From Streptomyces sp. KMM 9044 (GTDB lineage Bacteria > Actinomycetota > Actinomycetes > Streptomycetales > Streptomycetaceae), in contig NZ_CP113910.1 of assembly GCF_024701375.2 (NCBI RefSeq), forward strand, positions 3,472,001 to 3,536,000: a stretch of 64,000 nucleotides of DNA, written 5' to 3'. Below, one piece after another: positions 1-8,582 of this stretch. The number at the start of each line of letters is the position of its first letter. Within the stretch, counting starts at the first letter, position 1. The translations under genes were made by a program, and so were the position numbers. Under the pieces are notes generated by a model that was not told the DNA's origin, searched no databases, and worked only from the letters and a program-made list of their open reading frames with translations.

Positions 1-105
1 CCGGCCTGGCGCGTGGGCGGTCAGCCCACGTACCTGCCCCGACAACTCAGCGCGCTCGCCGACCTGGTGGGCCCCGGAACCGACGGCGAGAGAACCGTTT
101 CATGA
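1..105 (+). CDS. C-terminal end of an unidentified protein (partial)
   Basis: An open frame enters from the left edge and stops at TGA 103-105, giving 34 C-terminal residues that end DGERTVS. The stop overlaps the ATG of the next gene (ATGA at 102-105), so this is a real gene translationally coupled to the secretion-like cluster. The visible tail is too short to assign a family. By position it is probably another component of the type IV secretion-like locus. Confidence 0.6.
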   Translation, partial: PAWRVGGQPTYLPRQLSALADLVGPGTDGERTVS

Positions 106-392
106 CCTCCTCCATCAGCCACCTCGCCCTCCCCCTCGGGGAGCGGCTGGCCGGCTACACCCCGACCTCCGACGCGGACACCATTCTCGGCATCCTCTCC
201 TGGTGCGTCTCGGCCGCGGGGGTCTTCGGGATGATCGCCATCGGCCTGCAGATGGCGCTGCAGTTGCGCCGCGGCGAAATGGGAGAGGGCGCCACGTACT
301 TCCGCGGGGGCTTCTACGTCGTCCTCGGCTGCCTGCTCGCCACCACGGCCGGACCGCTCGTCTCGTTCCTGGGGGACCTGTCCCTCTTCTGA
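102..392 (+). CDS. small two-helix membrane protein, T4SS-associated (paralogue 1)
   Basis: A 96-residue protein with two hydrophobic segments, roughly residues 27-52 and 68-92, separated by a short basic loop (LRRGEMGEG). It overlaps the upstream stop codon. The next gene encodes a protein of the same size and pattern: hydrophobic helix, 'LRRGE/LKRGE' loop, glycine-rich second helix ending in 'TAGPLV'. Two-helix proteins of this size sit at the VirB2/TrbC pilin position of many type IV secretion loci. That role is inferred from size, topology and neighbours; no signal-peptide cleavage motif is obvious. Confidence 0.75.
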   Translation: MTSSISHLALPLGERLAGYTPTSDADTILGILSWCVSAAGVFGMIAIGLQMALQLRRGEMGEGATYFRGGFYVVLGCLLATTAGPLVSFLGDLSLF

Positions 393-504
393 GGATCGCG
401 CACCTCTTCGGTACCCCTTGTCCCAGTCCTCTGGGCAGCATCCCGTTCACATCTCGCGTCCACCGCTCGTCCCGTGGCGCCGACCGACCTCTCGGAGACT
501 CTCC

Positions 505-789
505 ATGTCCCTGTTCCTCGAAGCCACCGCCGTACTCGCCGCCGGCGTGCCCCAGCCGGTGAGCAACGCGCCCGGCGAGTTGACCACCAAGGTCACCACC
601 GTGCTCGGTATAGCGGCCTGGGCCGGGACCGCCGCCGGCGTCGCCGGGGTGCTGATCACCGGCACGATGATGGCCGTCTCCCTCAAGCGCGGTGAGGGTT
701 CGGAGCACATGAGCCGCCTCGGCATGGTGATCGGCGGCTGTGTCCTGGTCGCCACCGCGGGTCCGCTGGTCCAGTTCGTCTTCAACTGA
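505..789 (+). CDS. small two-helix membrane protein, T4SS-associated (paralogue 2)
   Basis: A 94-residue protein starting MSLFLEATAV. ATG 505 is chosen because GGAG at 494-497 lies seven bases upstream; an earlier in-frame start at 418 would add a proline- and arginine-rich tail with no ribosome site. Two membrane helices (about residues 33-57 and 70-92) flank the loop 'SLKRGEGSEH', mirroring the preceding gene. The pair looks like an old duplication. A pilin-like or channel subunit is the best guess from context, not from a recognised domain. Confidence 0.75.
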   Translation: MSLFLEATAVLAAGVPQPVSNAPGELTTKVTTVLGIAAWAGTAAGVAGVLITGTMMAVSLKRGEGSEHMSRLGMVIGGCVLVATAGPLVQFVFN

Positions 790-812
790 GTCCGCGGACG
801 GGAACGGTCGGG

Positions 813-1649
813 ATGTTCACACGTAGGGAGTACCGGGAGCCACGCCGGTACCGGTCGGACCCGTCGGGGCCGTACTGGAAGCAACGCGGCTGGCAGGTGT
901 CGGCGGGGTTCCTCGCCGTCGTCGTCGTACTGAGCGGGATCGTCGCGCTGACGGCCGACCAGGACACCGACGGGAACAACGGGAACGCGTCGGCGGCCGA
1001 GGGGCCGCTGTCCGGCACTCCGGCCATGAAGGACGGCCGGCCCGAGGGGTGCCGTACGGACGACAGCGACGGCGACGCCCTGCCCACGGCTCCGCCCGAC
1101 GACGTCGACTGGCACACCCTCGACGTCACGCGTGTGCCCGTCTCGGCCTCCGCCGGCCCGGCCCTGACCCAGGGGCCCCTGTGGTGGTGCTTCGCGCACA
1201 CGCCGACCGGGGCCGTGCTGGCCGCCCACATCATTCCCTCGCAGATGAGCGGTCCCGACTGGCGGACCGTCGCGCGGGAGCAGGTCGTGTCCGGCCGGGG
1301 ACGGGACCTGTTCGTCTTCAAACGTTCCACGGTCCAGGACGACGCCGAATCCGGCTCCGGCTCCGGCGCCGAGGCGGGTGACGGGTCGGGCTCCGGCGGC
1401 TCCGGCGCGAGTGCCGGGACCGGCAGTTCGTCCGTCGCCTCCTACGCCGGATACTCGGTGCCCGCGTACTCCGGCGAGGCGGCGACCGTCGAACTGCTGC
1501 TCAAGACCAGTCAGGGCTACGCCACGACCTCCATCGCCCTGCGCTGGAGCGGCGGCGACTGGAAGGTCCAGCCCTCCGACAACGGTGCCCTGCACACGCC
1601 GGTGAAGGCAGTCCAGGGAACCAACGGCCATCTCCTTTGGGGGGTTTGA
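813..1649 (+). CDS. single-pass membrane protein of the T4SS-like locus
   Basis: 278 residues. A basic cytoplasmic N-terminus (about 1-28) is followed by one membrane helix at about 30-50 and a large extracytoplasmic region. That region has a Gly/Ser linker around residues 175-210 (GSGSGAEAGDGSGSGGSG) before a C-terminal globular segment. This topology, one helix plus a large outside domain, matches the VirB8-type slot in secretion loci, but I see no sequence motif that proves it. The next gene begins one base after its stop, so the two are probably one transcript and coupled. Confidence 0.7.
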   Translation: MFTRREYREPRRYRSDPSGPYWKQRGWQVSAGFLAVVVVLSGIVALTADQDTDGNNGNASAAEGPLSGTPAMKDGRPEGCRTDDSDGDALPTAPPDDVDWHTLDVTRVPVSASAGPALTQGPLWWCFAHTPTGAVLAAHIIPSQMSGPDWRTVAREQVVSGRGRDLFVFKRSTVQDDAESGSGSGAEAGDGSGSGGSGASAGTGSSSVASYAGYSVPAYSGEAATVELLLKTSQGYATTSIALRWSGGDWKVQPSDNGALHTPVKAVQGTNGHLLWGV

Positions 1650-1650
1650 C

Positions 1651-2922
1651 ATGGCGTGCCCGACCGGTAATCCCATCGTCGACATCGCGGTGGGGTTCTT
1701 CAGCTTCCTCGGGGATCCCATCGGGACCATCGTCGAGGGCATCGCCAACGCCGTCCTCGCGGGCGCCATCGCGGTGTTCGGGGCGCTGACCACCAGCATC
1801 CCGACCCTCTCGGGAACCACGACGGCCCAGGACATCAACAGCCAGACACAGTGGATCGTGGTCTATCTGGCGGTCGGCTCGCTGCTGTTCGCGTCCGCCC
1901 GGATGGCCATCGAGCGGCGCGGGGAGGCCGGCACGACCGCGCTCAAGGGCATCATGCGGGTCATCCTCGTCTCGGGCGCCGCCACCACCGTCGTCACGGC
2001 CGCCGCCACCCTCTCCGACGACTACTCCACGTACCTCTTCAACGCGGGCGCGGAGAAGCAGCTGAGCGCCGTGGGCGCCTGCTCCGACGGCAACGGCATC
2101 GAGGCCTTCCTGCTGCTGATCCTCGCCTTCCTGCTGCTGATCGCCGGGATCATCCACACGATCCTGCTCTACATCCGCCTCGGCGTGATGATCCTGCTGC
2201 TGGGCACCCTTCCGCTGGCCGCCGCCGCCTCCATGACGAACTGGGGCGGCGGCTGGTGGCGCAAGCACCTCGGCTGGATGATCGCCTGGCTGTTGTACAA
2301 ACCGGCGGCCGGCCTGGTGCTGTACGCGGGCTCGGCCATGATCAGCTCGGGTCAGGACGGCGGCAGCGACATCAACGAACGCATCGCCGGTATCGGTGTG
2401 ATGCTGCTGTCCGCCGTCGCCCTGCCCGCCCTGCTGAAACTCGTCGTCCCCGCCACCGCCGCGCTCGGCGGGGCGTCCGCGATGTCCGGGGCGATGGCGT
2501 CGGCGGGCGGCTCCCTGGCGTCCGGCGCCCGTTCGCTCGGCGGCAGCAGCGGGGGCGGCAGCGGCAGCGGTGGCGCCGGCGGGCAGAGCGGTCCGCGCGG
2601 CGCGTCGGGGGCGTCGGGTTCGGGCGGCTCGGGCGGTTCGCAGGGCTCCTCCGGTTCCGGCGGCATGTCCGGCTCCTCCGGTTTCGGCGGCGCCGACGGC
2701 GGCGCGGGCCGGCCGGGAGCCCAGGGTGCCGGGGCGGGAGCCGGCGCCGGCGGCGGAGGAGCCGGCGGTGGAGCGGCCGCCGGCGCGGGCCGGGCCGCCG
2801 CGGCGGCGGGAGGCCCGGTCGGTGTCGCCGTCGGGGCGGCGGTGACGGCGGCGCAGGTCGCCGGCCGTACCGCCTCCGGCTCCCTCGAGGGCGCCGACGG
2901 CGACCAGGGGCACAACCGCTGA
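1651..2922 (+). CDS. TrbL/VirB6-like polytopic membrane protein
   Basis: 423 residues. Multiple hydrophobic helices fill about residues 10-270; the last third is almost entirely Gly, Ser and Ala. A hydrophobic core with a long, flexible, low-complexity C-terminal tail is characteristic of TrbL/VirB6-type inner-membrane channel proteins of type IV systems. The central segment has conserved-looking 'WGGGWWRKHLGWMIAWLLYKP' character (residues about 196-216), shared with actinobacterial members of this family. Start ATG 1651 has a G-rich ribosome site (tttggggggttt) immediately upstream. It probably forms the membrane channel together with the SCO6880-type and VirB4-type proteins downstream. Confidence 0.75.
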   Translation: MACPTGNPIVDIAVGFFSFLGDPIGTIVEGIANAVLAGAIAVFGALTTSIPTLSGTTTAQDINSQTQWIVVYLAVGSLLFASARMAIERRGEAGTTALKGIMRVILVSGAATTVVTAAATLSDDYSTYLFNAGAEKQLSAVGACSDGNGIEAFLLLILAFLLLIAGIIHTILLYIRLGVMILLLGTLPLAAAASMTNWGGGWWRKHLGWMIAWLLYKPAAGLVLYAGSAMISSGQDGGSDINERIAGIGVMLLSAVALPALLKLVVPATAALGGASAMSGAMASAGGSLASGARSLGGSSGGGSGSGGAGGQSGPRGASGASGSGGSGGSQGSSGSGGMSGSSGFGGADGGAGRPGAQGAGAGAGAGGGGAGGGAAAGAGRAAAAAGGPVGVAVGAAVTAAQVAGRTASGSLEGADGDQGHNR

Positions 2923-3087
2923 CCCCGGCGGCCCGGACGGGCACCCGGCGCACCGCCTCCTGAACGGCCGCCGAACTCCACGTCCCCCCGATGGAGTCCG
3001 GCGGCCGCTTTCCTCCCCCGCCCCCTCGCGCCACCCCCGCCCCCGCCCCCGTCACCCGATCACTGAACGAAGGGAAAACGGACCCTC

Positions 3088-4581
3088 ATGTCCACGGAAG
3101 CCGTCACCCATCCGACCTACGGGAACTGGCGCCGTCCAAGGCGTCCGGGACTCGGTCCGCTCGGACTCGTCGGCACCTTCGGTGTCTTCGGCGGGCTCGT
3201 CCTCACCCTGCTCGCGTCCCTGATCTCGCTGTACGCGGCGATGGTCGTGTTCGTCCCCATCGCGGTGTTCCTGGTCCCGCTCGCCATCCGCACCCAGGAC
3301 GGCCGCAACGTCTACCAGCTGATCGCCCTGCGCATCGGCTGGCGGCGACGCAGGGCCAGGGGCGCGCACCTGTACGTCTCCGGGCCGCTGTCCGCCCGGC
3401 CGGGCGGCCGGTTCCGCCCGCCGGGGCTGCTCAACAAGGTCTCCGCGACCGAGGGCCGGGACGCCTACGACCGTCCCTTCGGCGTGCTGCACCACCCGAA
3501 CCGCAACCTGTACACGATCGTCCTGGGCTGCGACCCCGACGGCGGTTCCCTCGTCGATCCGGACCAGGTCGACGTGTGGGTCGCCCTGTGGGGCGAGTGG
3601 CTGGCCCGCCTGTCCCACGAACCCGGGCTGCGCGGCGCGTCCGTGATCGTGGAGACCGCCCCCGACCCGGGCACCCGGCTCGCCCACGAGGTGCTGCCCC
3701 GCATCCGGCCGGACGCGCCGGCCGCCGCCCGTGCCGTGATGGAGGAGGTCGTCGAGCGCTACCCCACCGCGTCCTCCGAGATGCACACGTACGTCAGCCT
3801 CACCTACGGCGTCCCCGCGGGCCAGAAGCGGAAGAAGGAGGACGTGATCACCGACCTCGCCATCCGCATCCCGGGCCTGCTCAGCGGTCTGGTCGCGGCC
3901 GGCGGCGGGGCCGCGTACCCGCTGTCGGCGGAGCGGATCGCGGAGGTCGTGCGGGTCGCCTACGACCCTGCCGTCTCCGCCGACGTCCTCAACGCCCGCG
4001 CCCAGCAGGGCGGTACGGGCCTGGAGTGGGACGACGCCGGGCCGGCCGCCGCCGTCGAGACCGTGGGCAGCTACCAGCACGACTCGGGGGTGTCCCGGAC
4101 CTGGCTGATGACGCTGGCACCACGCGGCACCGTACGGTCCTCGGTGCTCCGGGGCATGCTGGAGGCGGCGCCCGGCACGCGGCGCAAGCGGGTCGCGCTG
4201 GTGTACCGGCCGATCGACCCGGCCACCTCGGCCCGGATCGTCGAGGCGGACCGGCGCAGCGCCCAGTTCATGGCGACGTCCGGCCGGGGCATGGTGCAGG
4301 CCCGCGCGGCCTCCGAGATACGGGCGGCGGAGCAGACCGCTACCGAGGAGGCGTCGGGCGCGGGGCTCGTGGAGTTCTCGCTGATGCTGACCGTCACCGT
4401 CGACACCATGGACCAACTGGCCGACGCGAGCGTCACGGTGCGCAACCTGACCGCGGCCTCCCGGGTGCTGATGCGGCCCGCGGACCGGATGCAGGCGGCA
4501 GCGTTCAGCTGCACGCTGCCCGCCGGGATCCTCCCGTGGGAGCAGACCCTGATCCCGCACGAACTGCAGGAGGCGCTGTGA
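3088..4581 (+). CDS. SCO6880-family (PrgI/TraC-N-like) membrane protein
   Basis: 497 residues. Two closely spaced membrane helices lie near the N-terminus (about 20-65), followed by a long soluble region with the family's 'TYGVPAGQKRKKEDVITDL' block at about 235. I recognise the N-terminal pattern (NWRRPRRPGLGPLG) as that of the actinobacterial SCO6880 family. These proteins occur beside VirB4-type ATPases and seem to supply the membrane and N-terminal part that VirB4 carries in other bacteria; the functional statement is inference. The start follows AAGGGAAAA near 3070. Its stop overlaps the GTG of the ATPase gene (GTGA at 4578-4581), supporting tight coupling. Confidence 0.88.
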   Translation: MSTEAVTHPTYGNWRRPRRPGLGPLGLVGTFGVFGGLVLTLLASLISLYAAMVVFVPIAVFLVPLAIRTQDGRNVYQLIALRIGWRRRRARGAHLYVSGPLSARPGGRFRPPGLLNKVSATEGRDAYDRPFGVLHHPNRNLYTIVLGCDPDGGSLVDPDQVDVWVALWGEWLARLSHEPGLRGASVIVETAPDPGTRLAHEVLPRIRPDAPAAARAVMEEVVERYPTASSEMHTYVSLTYGVPAGQKRKKEDVITDLAIRIPGLLSGLVAAGGGAAYPLSAERIAEVVRVAYDPAVSADVLNARAQQGGTGLEWDDAGPAAAVETVGSYQHDSGVSRTWLMTLAPRGTVRSSVLRGMLEAAPGTRRKRVALVYRPIDPATSARIVEADRRSAQFMATSGRGMVQARAASEIRAAEQTATEEASGAGLVEFSLMLTVTVDTMDQLADASVTVRNLTAASRVLMRPADRMQAAAFSCTLPAGILPWEQTLIPHELQEAL

Positions 4582-6383
4582 GCCGCCGCGACGAGAAGAA
4601 GGCCGAGCTGGCCGACCGGCTGGCGGAGCAGCGGGCACGCGCGGAGCTGGAGGCGAGGCGTCCCGGAGCGGGGTCCCCACGGCCGGAGAAGGCCGGGCGC
4701 AAGGGCCGCGTGAGCCGTACGGAGCGCAAGGAACGGGAGAAGCGGGAGAAGGCCGGGCTCGGCGAGGGCGGCGGCAGGCAGGGCGGGGGCGGGAAGACGG
4801 CCGCTTCCCGCCCCCGCGAGCCGTACGTGCCGCCACGCGGCTGGTACGGGGCCGGGGGCGGGCGGGTCGGCTACCTGGATCCGCCGACCATGTGGCGGGC
4901 CACCACCGTGCAGGCGTGCGGCATGTGGCCGTTCGCGGCCGGTTCCGGCTCACCCATGACGGGCGTACCGCTGGGGCAGCACCTGTTCACCGGGGCCACG
5001 GTCTGCGGCGACCCGCTGAACTGGTTCACCCGGGCCCGGTACATCTCCAACCCGTCGCTGTTCATGCTCGGCATGCCGGGTCTGGGCAAGTCCACGCTCG
5101 TCAACCGCATGCTGATCGGGCTCTCCGCCACCGGTGTCGTCCCGCTGGTCCTCGGCGACCTCAAGCCCGACTACGCCGACACGGTCCGTGCCCTCGGCGG
5201 CCAGGTGATCTCCATCGGCCGCGGCCGGGGCGGCATCAACGTCCTCGACCCGGGCGCCATGGGCGCGGCGGCGGCCAGGATCGGCGGCGAGGCGGGCGAG
5301 GTGCTGAAGGCCGAGACGCACGGCCGGGTGCTGAACATGGTGGCCGCGCTCATCACCATCGTGCGCGGCCGGCCGATGGACGACCACGAGCAGTCGGTGC
5401 TCTCCGCCGTCCTGCACCACCTGCGCGAACGCACCCCGCCCGGCCGGACCGTGCTGCTGCCGGACGTGCTCCGGGTGCTCACCGAGGGCCCCGACCGGGT
5501 GCGCGCGGTCACCCTCGACCGGGGGGACGACGCCCGCTACCGGGACGCCGTCGACCCGCTGCACCGCTCCCTGCTCGGCATTCTCGACGGCCCGCTCGGC
5601 GACACCTTCGCCTCCGAGACGTCCACCCGCATCAACCCGGACGCTCCGGCGGTGTGCATCGACATCTCCGGCATCGGTGAGGCCGACACCCAGCTGACCG
5701 CCGCCGCGATGCTCGCCGCCTGGTCCGACGGGCTCGGCACGGTGGCAGCCTCGCACGCTCTCGCGGACTCCGGGCTCGAGCCCCGGCGCTGGTTCTTCAC
5801 CGTGCTCGACGAGCTGTGGCGCCCGCTGCGGGCCGCCTCCGGCATCGTCGACCGCATCGATGCCCTGACCCGCCTCAACCGTTCCCTCGGCCTCGGCGAC
5901 GCCAAGATCACCCACACGCTCAAGGACGCCGAGGCGCTCAGCAGCGACGCCGACCGGGCCAAGGCGCGCGGCTTCGTCGAGCGGGCCGGGATGGTGGTGT
6001 GCGCGGGGCTGCCGAAGGCGGAGATGGAGGACCTCGGCAAGGTGGTGGGCCTGTCCCGGCGTGAGATCGAACTCGTCTCCTCCTGGTCCTCGCCGCCCGG
6101 CTGGGGTGTCTCCGGCGACCATGGGGAGCCGCCCGGCCGGGGCCGCTTCCTCATCAAGGTCGGCGGACGCCCCGGCATCCCCATCAAGGTCGCCATCACC
6201 GACGCCGAACGCCGGCTGCACAACACCAACACCCGGTGGACGCCGAACGAGGAGCGGGTCGAGCGGGCGGTCGAGCAGGAGCTCTCCCACACCGCCGCGC
6301 AGGTGGCACGGGCCGCGCAGGAGGGGGCGTACGCGACGCCGGGCGGCCCCGGCGGTCCGGGCACCGGGGGGTGGCCCGCATGA
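4578..6383 (+). CDS. VirB4-like secretion ATPase
   Basis: 601 residues from GTG 4578, which has GGAGG ten bases upstream and overlaps the previous stop. Residues 1-75 are a charged K/R/E-rich, probably coiled-coil leader. The P-loop GMPGLGKST is at about residues 165-173 and the Walker B region (FFTVLDELW) at about 404-412. The C-terminal third matches VirB4/TraC ATPase architecture, without the membrane N-domain, which appears to be the separate upstream SCO6880-type gene. It should power assembly or transport of the type IV-like machine at the inner membrane. It overlaps the VirD4-like gene (ATGA at 6380-6383). Confidence 0.9.
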   Translation: MSRRDEKKAELADRLAEQRARAELEARRPGAGSPRPEKAGRKGRVSRTERKEREKREKAGLGEGGGRQGGGGKTAASRPREPYVPPRGWYGAGGGRVGYLDPPTMWRATTVQACGMWPFAAGSGSPMTGVPLGQHLFTGATVCGDPLNWFTRARYISNPSLFMLGMPGLGKSTLVNRMLIGLSATGVVPLVLGDLKPDYADTVRALGGQVISIGRGRGGINVLDPGAMGAAAARIGGEAGEVLKAETHGRVLNMVAALITIVRGRPMDDHEQSVLSAVLHHLRERTPPGRTVLLPDVLRVLTEGPDRVRAVTLDRGDDARYRDAVDPLHRSLLGILDGPLGDTFASETSTRINPDAPAVCIDISGIGEADTQLTAAAMLAAWSDGLGTVAASHALADSGLEPRRWFFTVLDELWRPLRAASGIVDRIDALTRLNRSLGLGDAKITHTLKDAEALSSDADRAKARGFVERAGMVVCAGLPKAEMEDLGKVVGLSRREIELVSSWSSPPGWGVSGDHGEPPGRGRFLIKVGGRPGIPIKVAITDAERRLHNTNTRWTPNEERVERAVEQELSHTAAQVARAAQEGAYATPGGPGGPGTGGWPA

Positions 6384-8206
6384 GTGCTCCGGGCACCGGT
6401 TCCCTGCACGACCAGCTGCCGTGGGCGATCGTGGCGGTCGCCGGTACCGGCCTGACCATGTTCACCGTCGCCTGGTGCGGCGGGACCCTCGGGTCCGGGC
6501 TGTCCGGCAACGGCTGGGACAGCCCTCCGTTCGCCATGTCCACCGTGTCGCAGCTGGTCTCCGACGGACCCGCCGGCCTGTGGCCCGGGGCCCCGGCCGC
6601 CGCCCTCTACGCGGGCATGCTCGGCCTGCTGACGCTCCTCGCGCTGCCCGTCGCCCTCGTCGTACGCCTCGCCCTGGGCCGGTCCGGCCGCACCAAGGGC
6701 CTGGCCGGGCGCCGCGAACTCGCCGCCATGTGCCCCAAGGGCATCGAGGCCCGCGCCCGCGAGCTGCGCCCCACCCTGAACGGCCGCGACCGGCTGCACC
6801 CGGACGAGACCGGCAACCTCCTCGGCGACCTCAGCCCCAACGGTCCCGAGCTGCGCAGCAGTTACGAGGACGTGGAGCTGGACCTGATGGCGCCGCGGGC
6901 CGGCAAGTCCACCGGCATCGCCGTCCCCCGGGTGCTGCGCGCCCAGGGCGCCGTCCTGCTGACCTCCAACAAGTCCGACGTGTACGCCGTCACCCGCGCC
7001 GAGCGCGAGAAGGCGGGCACGGTCTGGACGTTCGACCCGCAGGGCATCGCGCACACCCCGCGCGCCATGTGGTGGAACCTGCTCGGCGAGTGCCACACCA
7101 TCGAGAGCGCCCGCCGCATGGCCGGTCACTTCGTGGCGTCCGTCAACGACGACACGGCGAAGAAGGACTTCTGGATCTCGGCCGCCCAGAACACCCTCAC
7201 CGCCCTCTTCCTGGCCGCCGCCCGCAGCCGCACCCCGATCCACGAACTGCTCGGCTGGCTCGCCGACCCCGCCGACCGCACCCCGGTCGACCTGCTCCGC
7301 GACGCCGGCCTCGTCGCGATGGCCGAGCAGCTGCAGGGCACCGTGCGCGGTGCGGTGGAGACCCGGGACAGCATCTACGAGACCGCCCGCCAGACCGTGT
7401 CCTGCCTGCTCGACCCGGAGATCCTCGCCTGGGTCTCGCCCGACCCGGAGCTGCCCGAGTTCCGTCCCGACCTGCACGTCCTCGGTCAGGACACGCTCTA
7501 CCTGCTCTCCAAGGACGGCGGTGGCTCCGCCGCCGGCGTCATCGCGGGGCTCGCCGACGCGACGCTGCGGGCGGGCGTGGTCGCCGCCGAGCGCATGGGC
7601 GGCCGGCTCGACCCGCCGCTGACGGCGGTCCTCGACGAGGCCGCCAACGTGTGCCGCATCTCCGATCTGCCCGACCTGTACTCGCACTTCGGCTCACGCG
7701 GCATCAACGTCGTCACGCTGCTGCAGAGCTACCGGCAGGGCGCCCGGGTGTGGGGCGAGGTCGGCATGGACGCGCTGTGGAGCGCGGCGACGATCAAGCT
7801 CCTCGGCGCGGGTCTGGACGACGCCGACTTCGTGCAGAAGATCTCCACGCTCGTCGGCCAGCACGACGTGCGCACCCCCAGCATCTCCCGTGGCAAGGAG
7901 GGCACGTCGCGGTCCTACTCCTACCGCCAGGAGTCCATCCTGCCGCCGGACCGCATCCGCGCCCTCCCCAAGGGCACGGCGCTGCTCCTCGCCACCGGCG
8001 TCAAGCCGGCGCTGATCCGGCTGCGCCCCTGGTACAAGGAGCCCGGCGCCGCGGCGATCTCGGCGGCCGCGAAGGCGGAGACGGCGGCCATCACGGAGCG
8101 TGCCGCGCGCCGTCTCCTGCCGGGGCTGGGGGATGTTCCGGGCGGGACGGAGGCGCCGGGGCTGCCGGGCGCGTCGGGGGTGACGCTGTCCAAGCCGGTG
8201 TACTGA
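6380..8206 (+). CDS. VirD4/TraG-like coupling ATPase
   Basis: 608 residues. Two N-terminal membrane helices (about 14-35 and 75-101) are followed by a TraG/TraD-type ATPase with P-loop APRAGKSTG at about 169-177 and Walker B LTAVLDEAAN at about 413-422. VirD4-type proteins recruit DNA or protein substrates to type IV channels. The start overlaps the VirB4-like stop. The last codons (TLSKPVY) lie in a sequence that is repeated three more times just downstream as a 117 bp unit, so the 3' end of this gene is the source of the tandem array at 8204-8582. No relaxase gene is present in the window to indicate a DNA substrate. Confidence 0.92.
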   Translation: MSAPGTGSLHDQLPWAIVAVAGTGLTMFTVAWCGGTLGSGLSGNGWDSPPFAMSTVSQLVSDGPAGLWPGAPAAALYAGMLGLLTLLALPVALVVRLALGRSGRTKGLAGRRELAAMCPKGIEARARELRPTLNGRDRLHPDETGNLLGDLSPNGPELRSSYEDVELDLMAPRAGKSTGIAVPRVLRAQGAVLLTSNKSDVYAVTRAEREKAGTVWTFDPQGIAHTPRAMWWNLLGECHTIESARRMAGHFVASVNDDTAKKDFWISAAQNTLTALFLAAARSRTPIHELLGWLADPADRTPVDLLRDAGLVAMAEQLQGTVRGAVETRDSIYETARQTVSCLLDPEILAWVSPDPELPEFRPDLHVLGQDTLYLLSKDGGGSAAGVIAGLADATLRAGVVAAERMGGRLDPPLTAVLDEAANVCRISDLPDLYSHFGSRGINVVTLLQSYRQGARVWGEVGMDALWSAATIKLLGAGLDDADFVQKISTLVGQHDVRTPSISRGKEGTSRSYSYRQESILPPDRIRALPKGTALLLATGVKPALIRLRPWYKEPGAAAISAAAKAETAAITERAARRLLPGLGDVPGGTEAPGLPGASGVTLSKPVY

Positions 8207-8582
8207 CCCGGTGCGGGGAGGTGCCGGGTCAGCGGGACGGAGGCAGCGGGGCTGCCGGGCCCTCAGAGGGCTCCGGGCGCGCAGAGGGCGCCGGGGGTGA
8301 CGCTGTCCAAGCCGGCGCACTGACCCGGTGCGGGGAGGTGCCGGGCCAGCGGGACGGAGGCAGCGGGGCTGCCGGGCCCTCAGAGGGCTCCGGGCGCGCA
8401 GAGGGCGCCGGGGGTGACGCTGTCCAAGCCGGCGCACTGACCCGGTGCGGGGAGGTGCCGGGCCAGCGGGACGGAGGCAGCGGGGCTGCCGGGCCCTCAG
8501 AGGGCTCCGGGCGCGCAGAGGGCGCCGGGGGTGACGCTGTCCAAGCCGGCGCACTGACCCGGTGCGGGGAGGTGCCGGGCCG
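8204..8582. repeat. 117 bp tandem array, three full copies plus a partial copy
   Basis: Copies begin at 8204, 8321, 8438 and 8555, exactly 117 bp apart; the fourth stops after about 28 bp. A more diverged copy precedes the array inside the 3' end of the VirD4-like gene (about 8104-8203). Each unit contains that gene's terminal motif (ctgtccaagccgg) and stop region. As 117 is 39 codons, the array stays open on the minus strand and is read as a repeated tail of the DUF418 protein. The minus-strand stop (TCA, 8229-8231) exists only in the first copy; the others have CCA there (Trp codon TGG). Confidence 0.95.

Noticed and set aside
418..504. Earlier start for the second small membrane protein
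   Set aside because: It adds a Pro/Arg-rich segment without a ribosome site; ATG 505 has GGAG seven bases upstream and matches its paralogue's length.
2991..4577. Long open frame running into the VirB4-like gene from 2991
   Set aside because: It is the shadow of the SCO6880-type gene in another frame, being Arg/Pro-rich without family features; GTG 4578 with GGAGG and the stop overlap is the real start.
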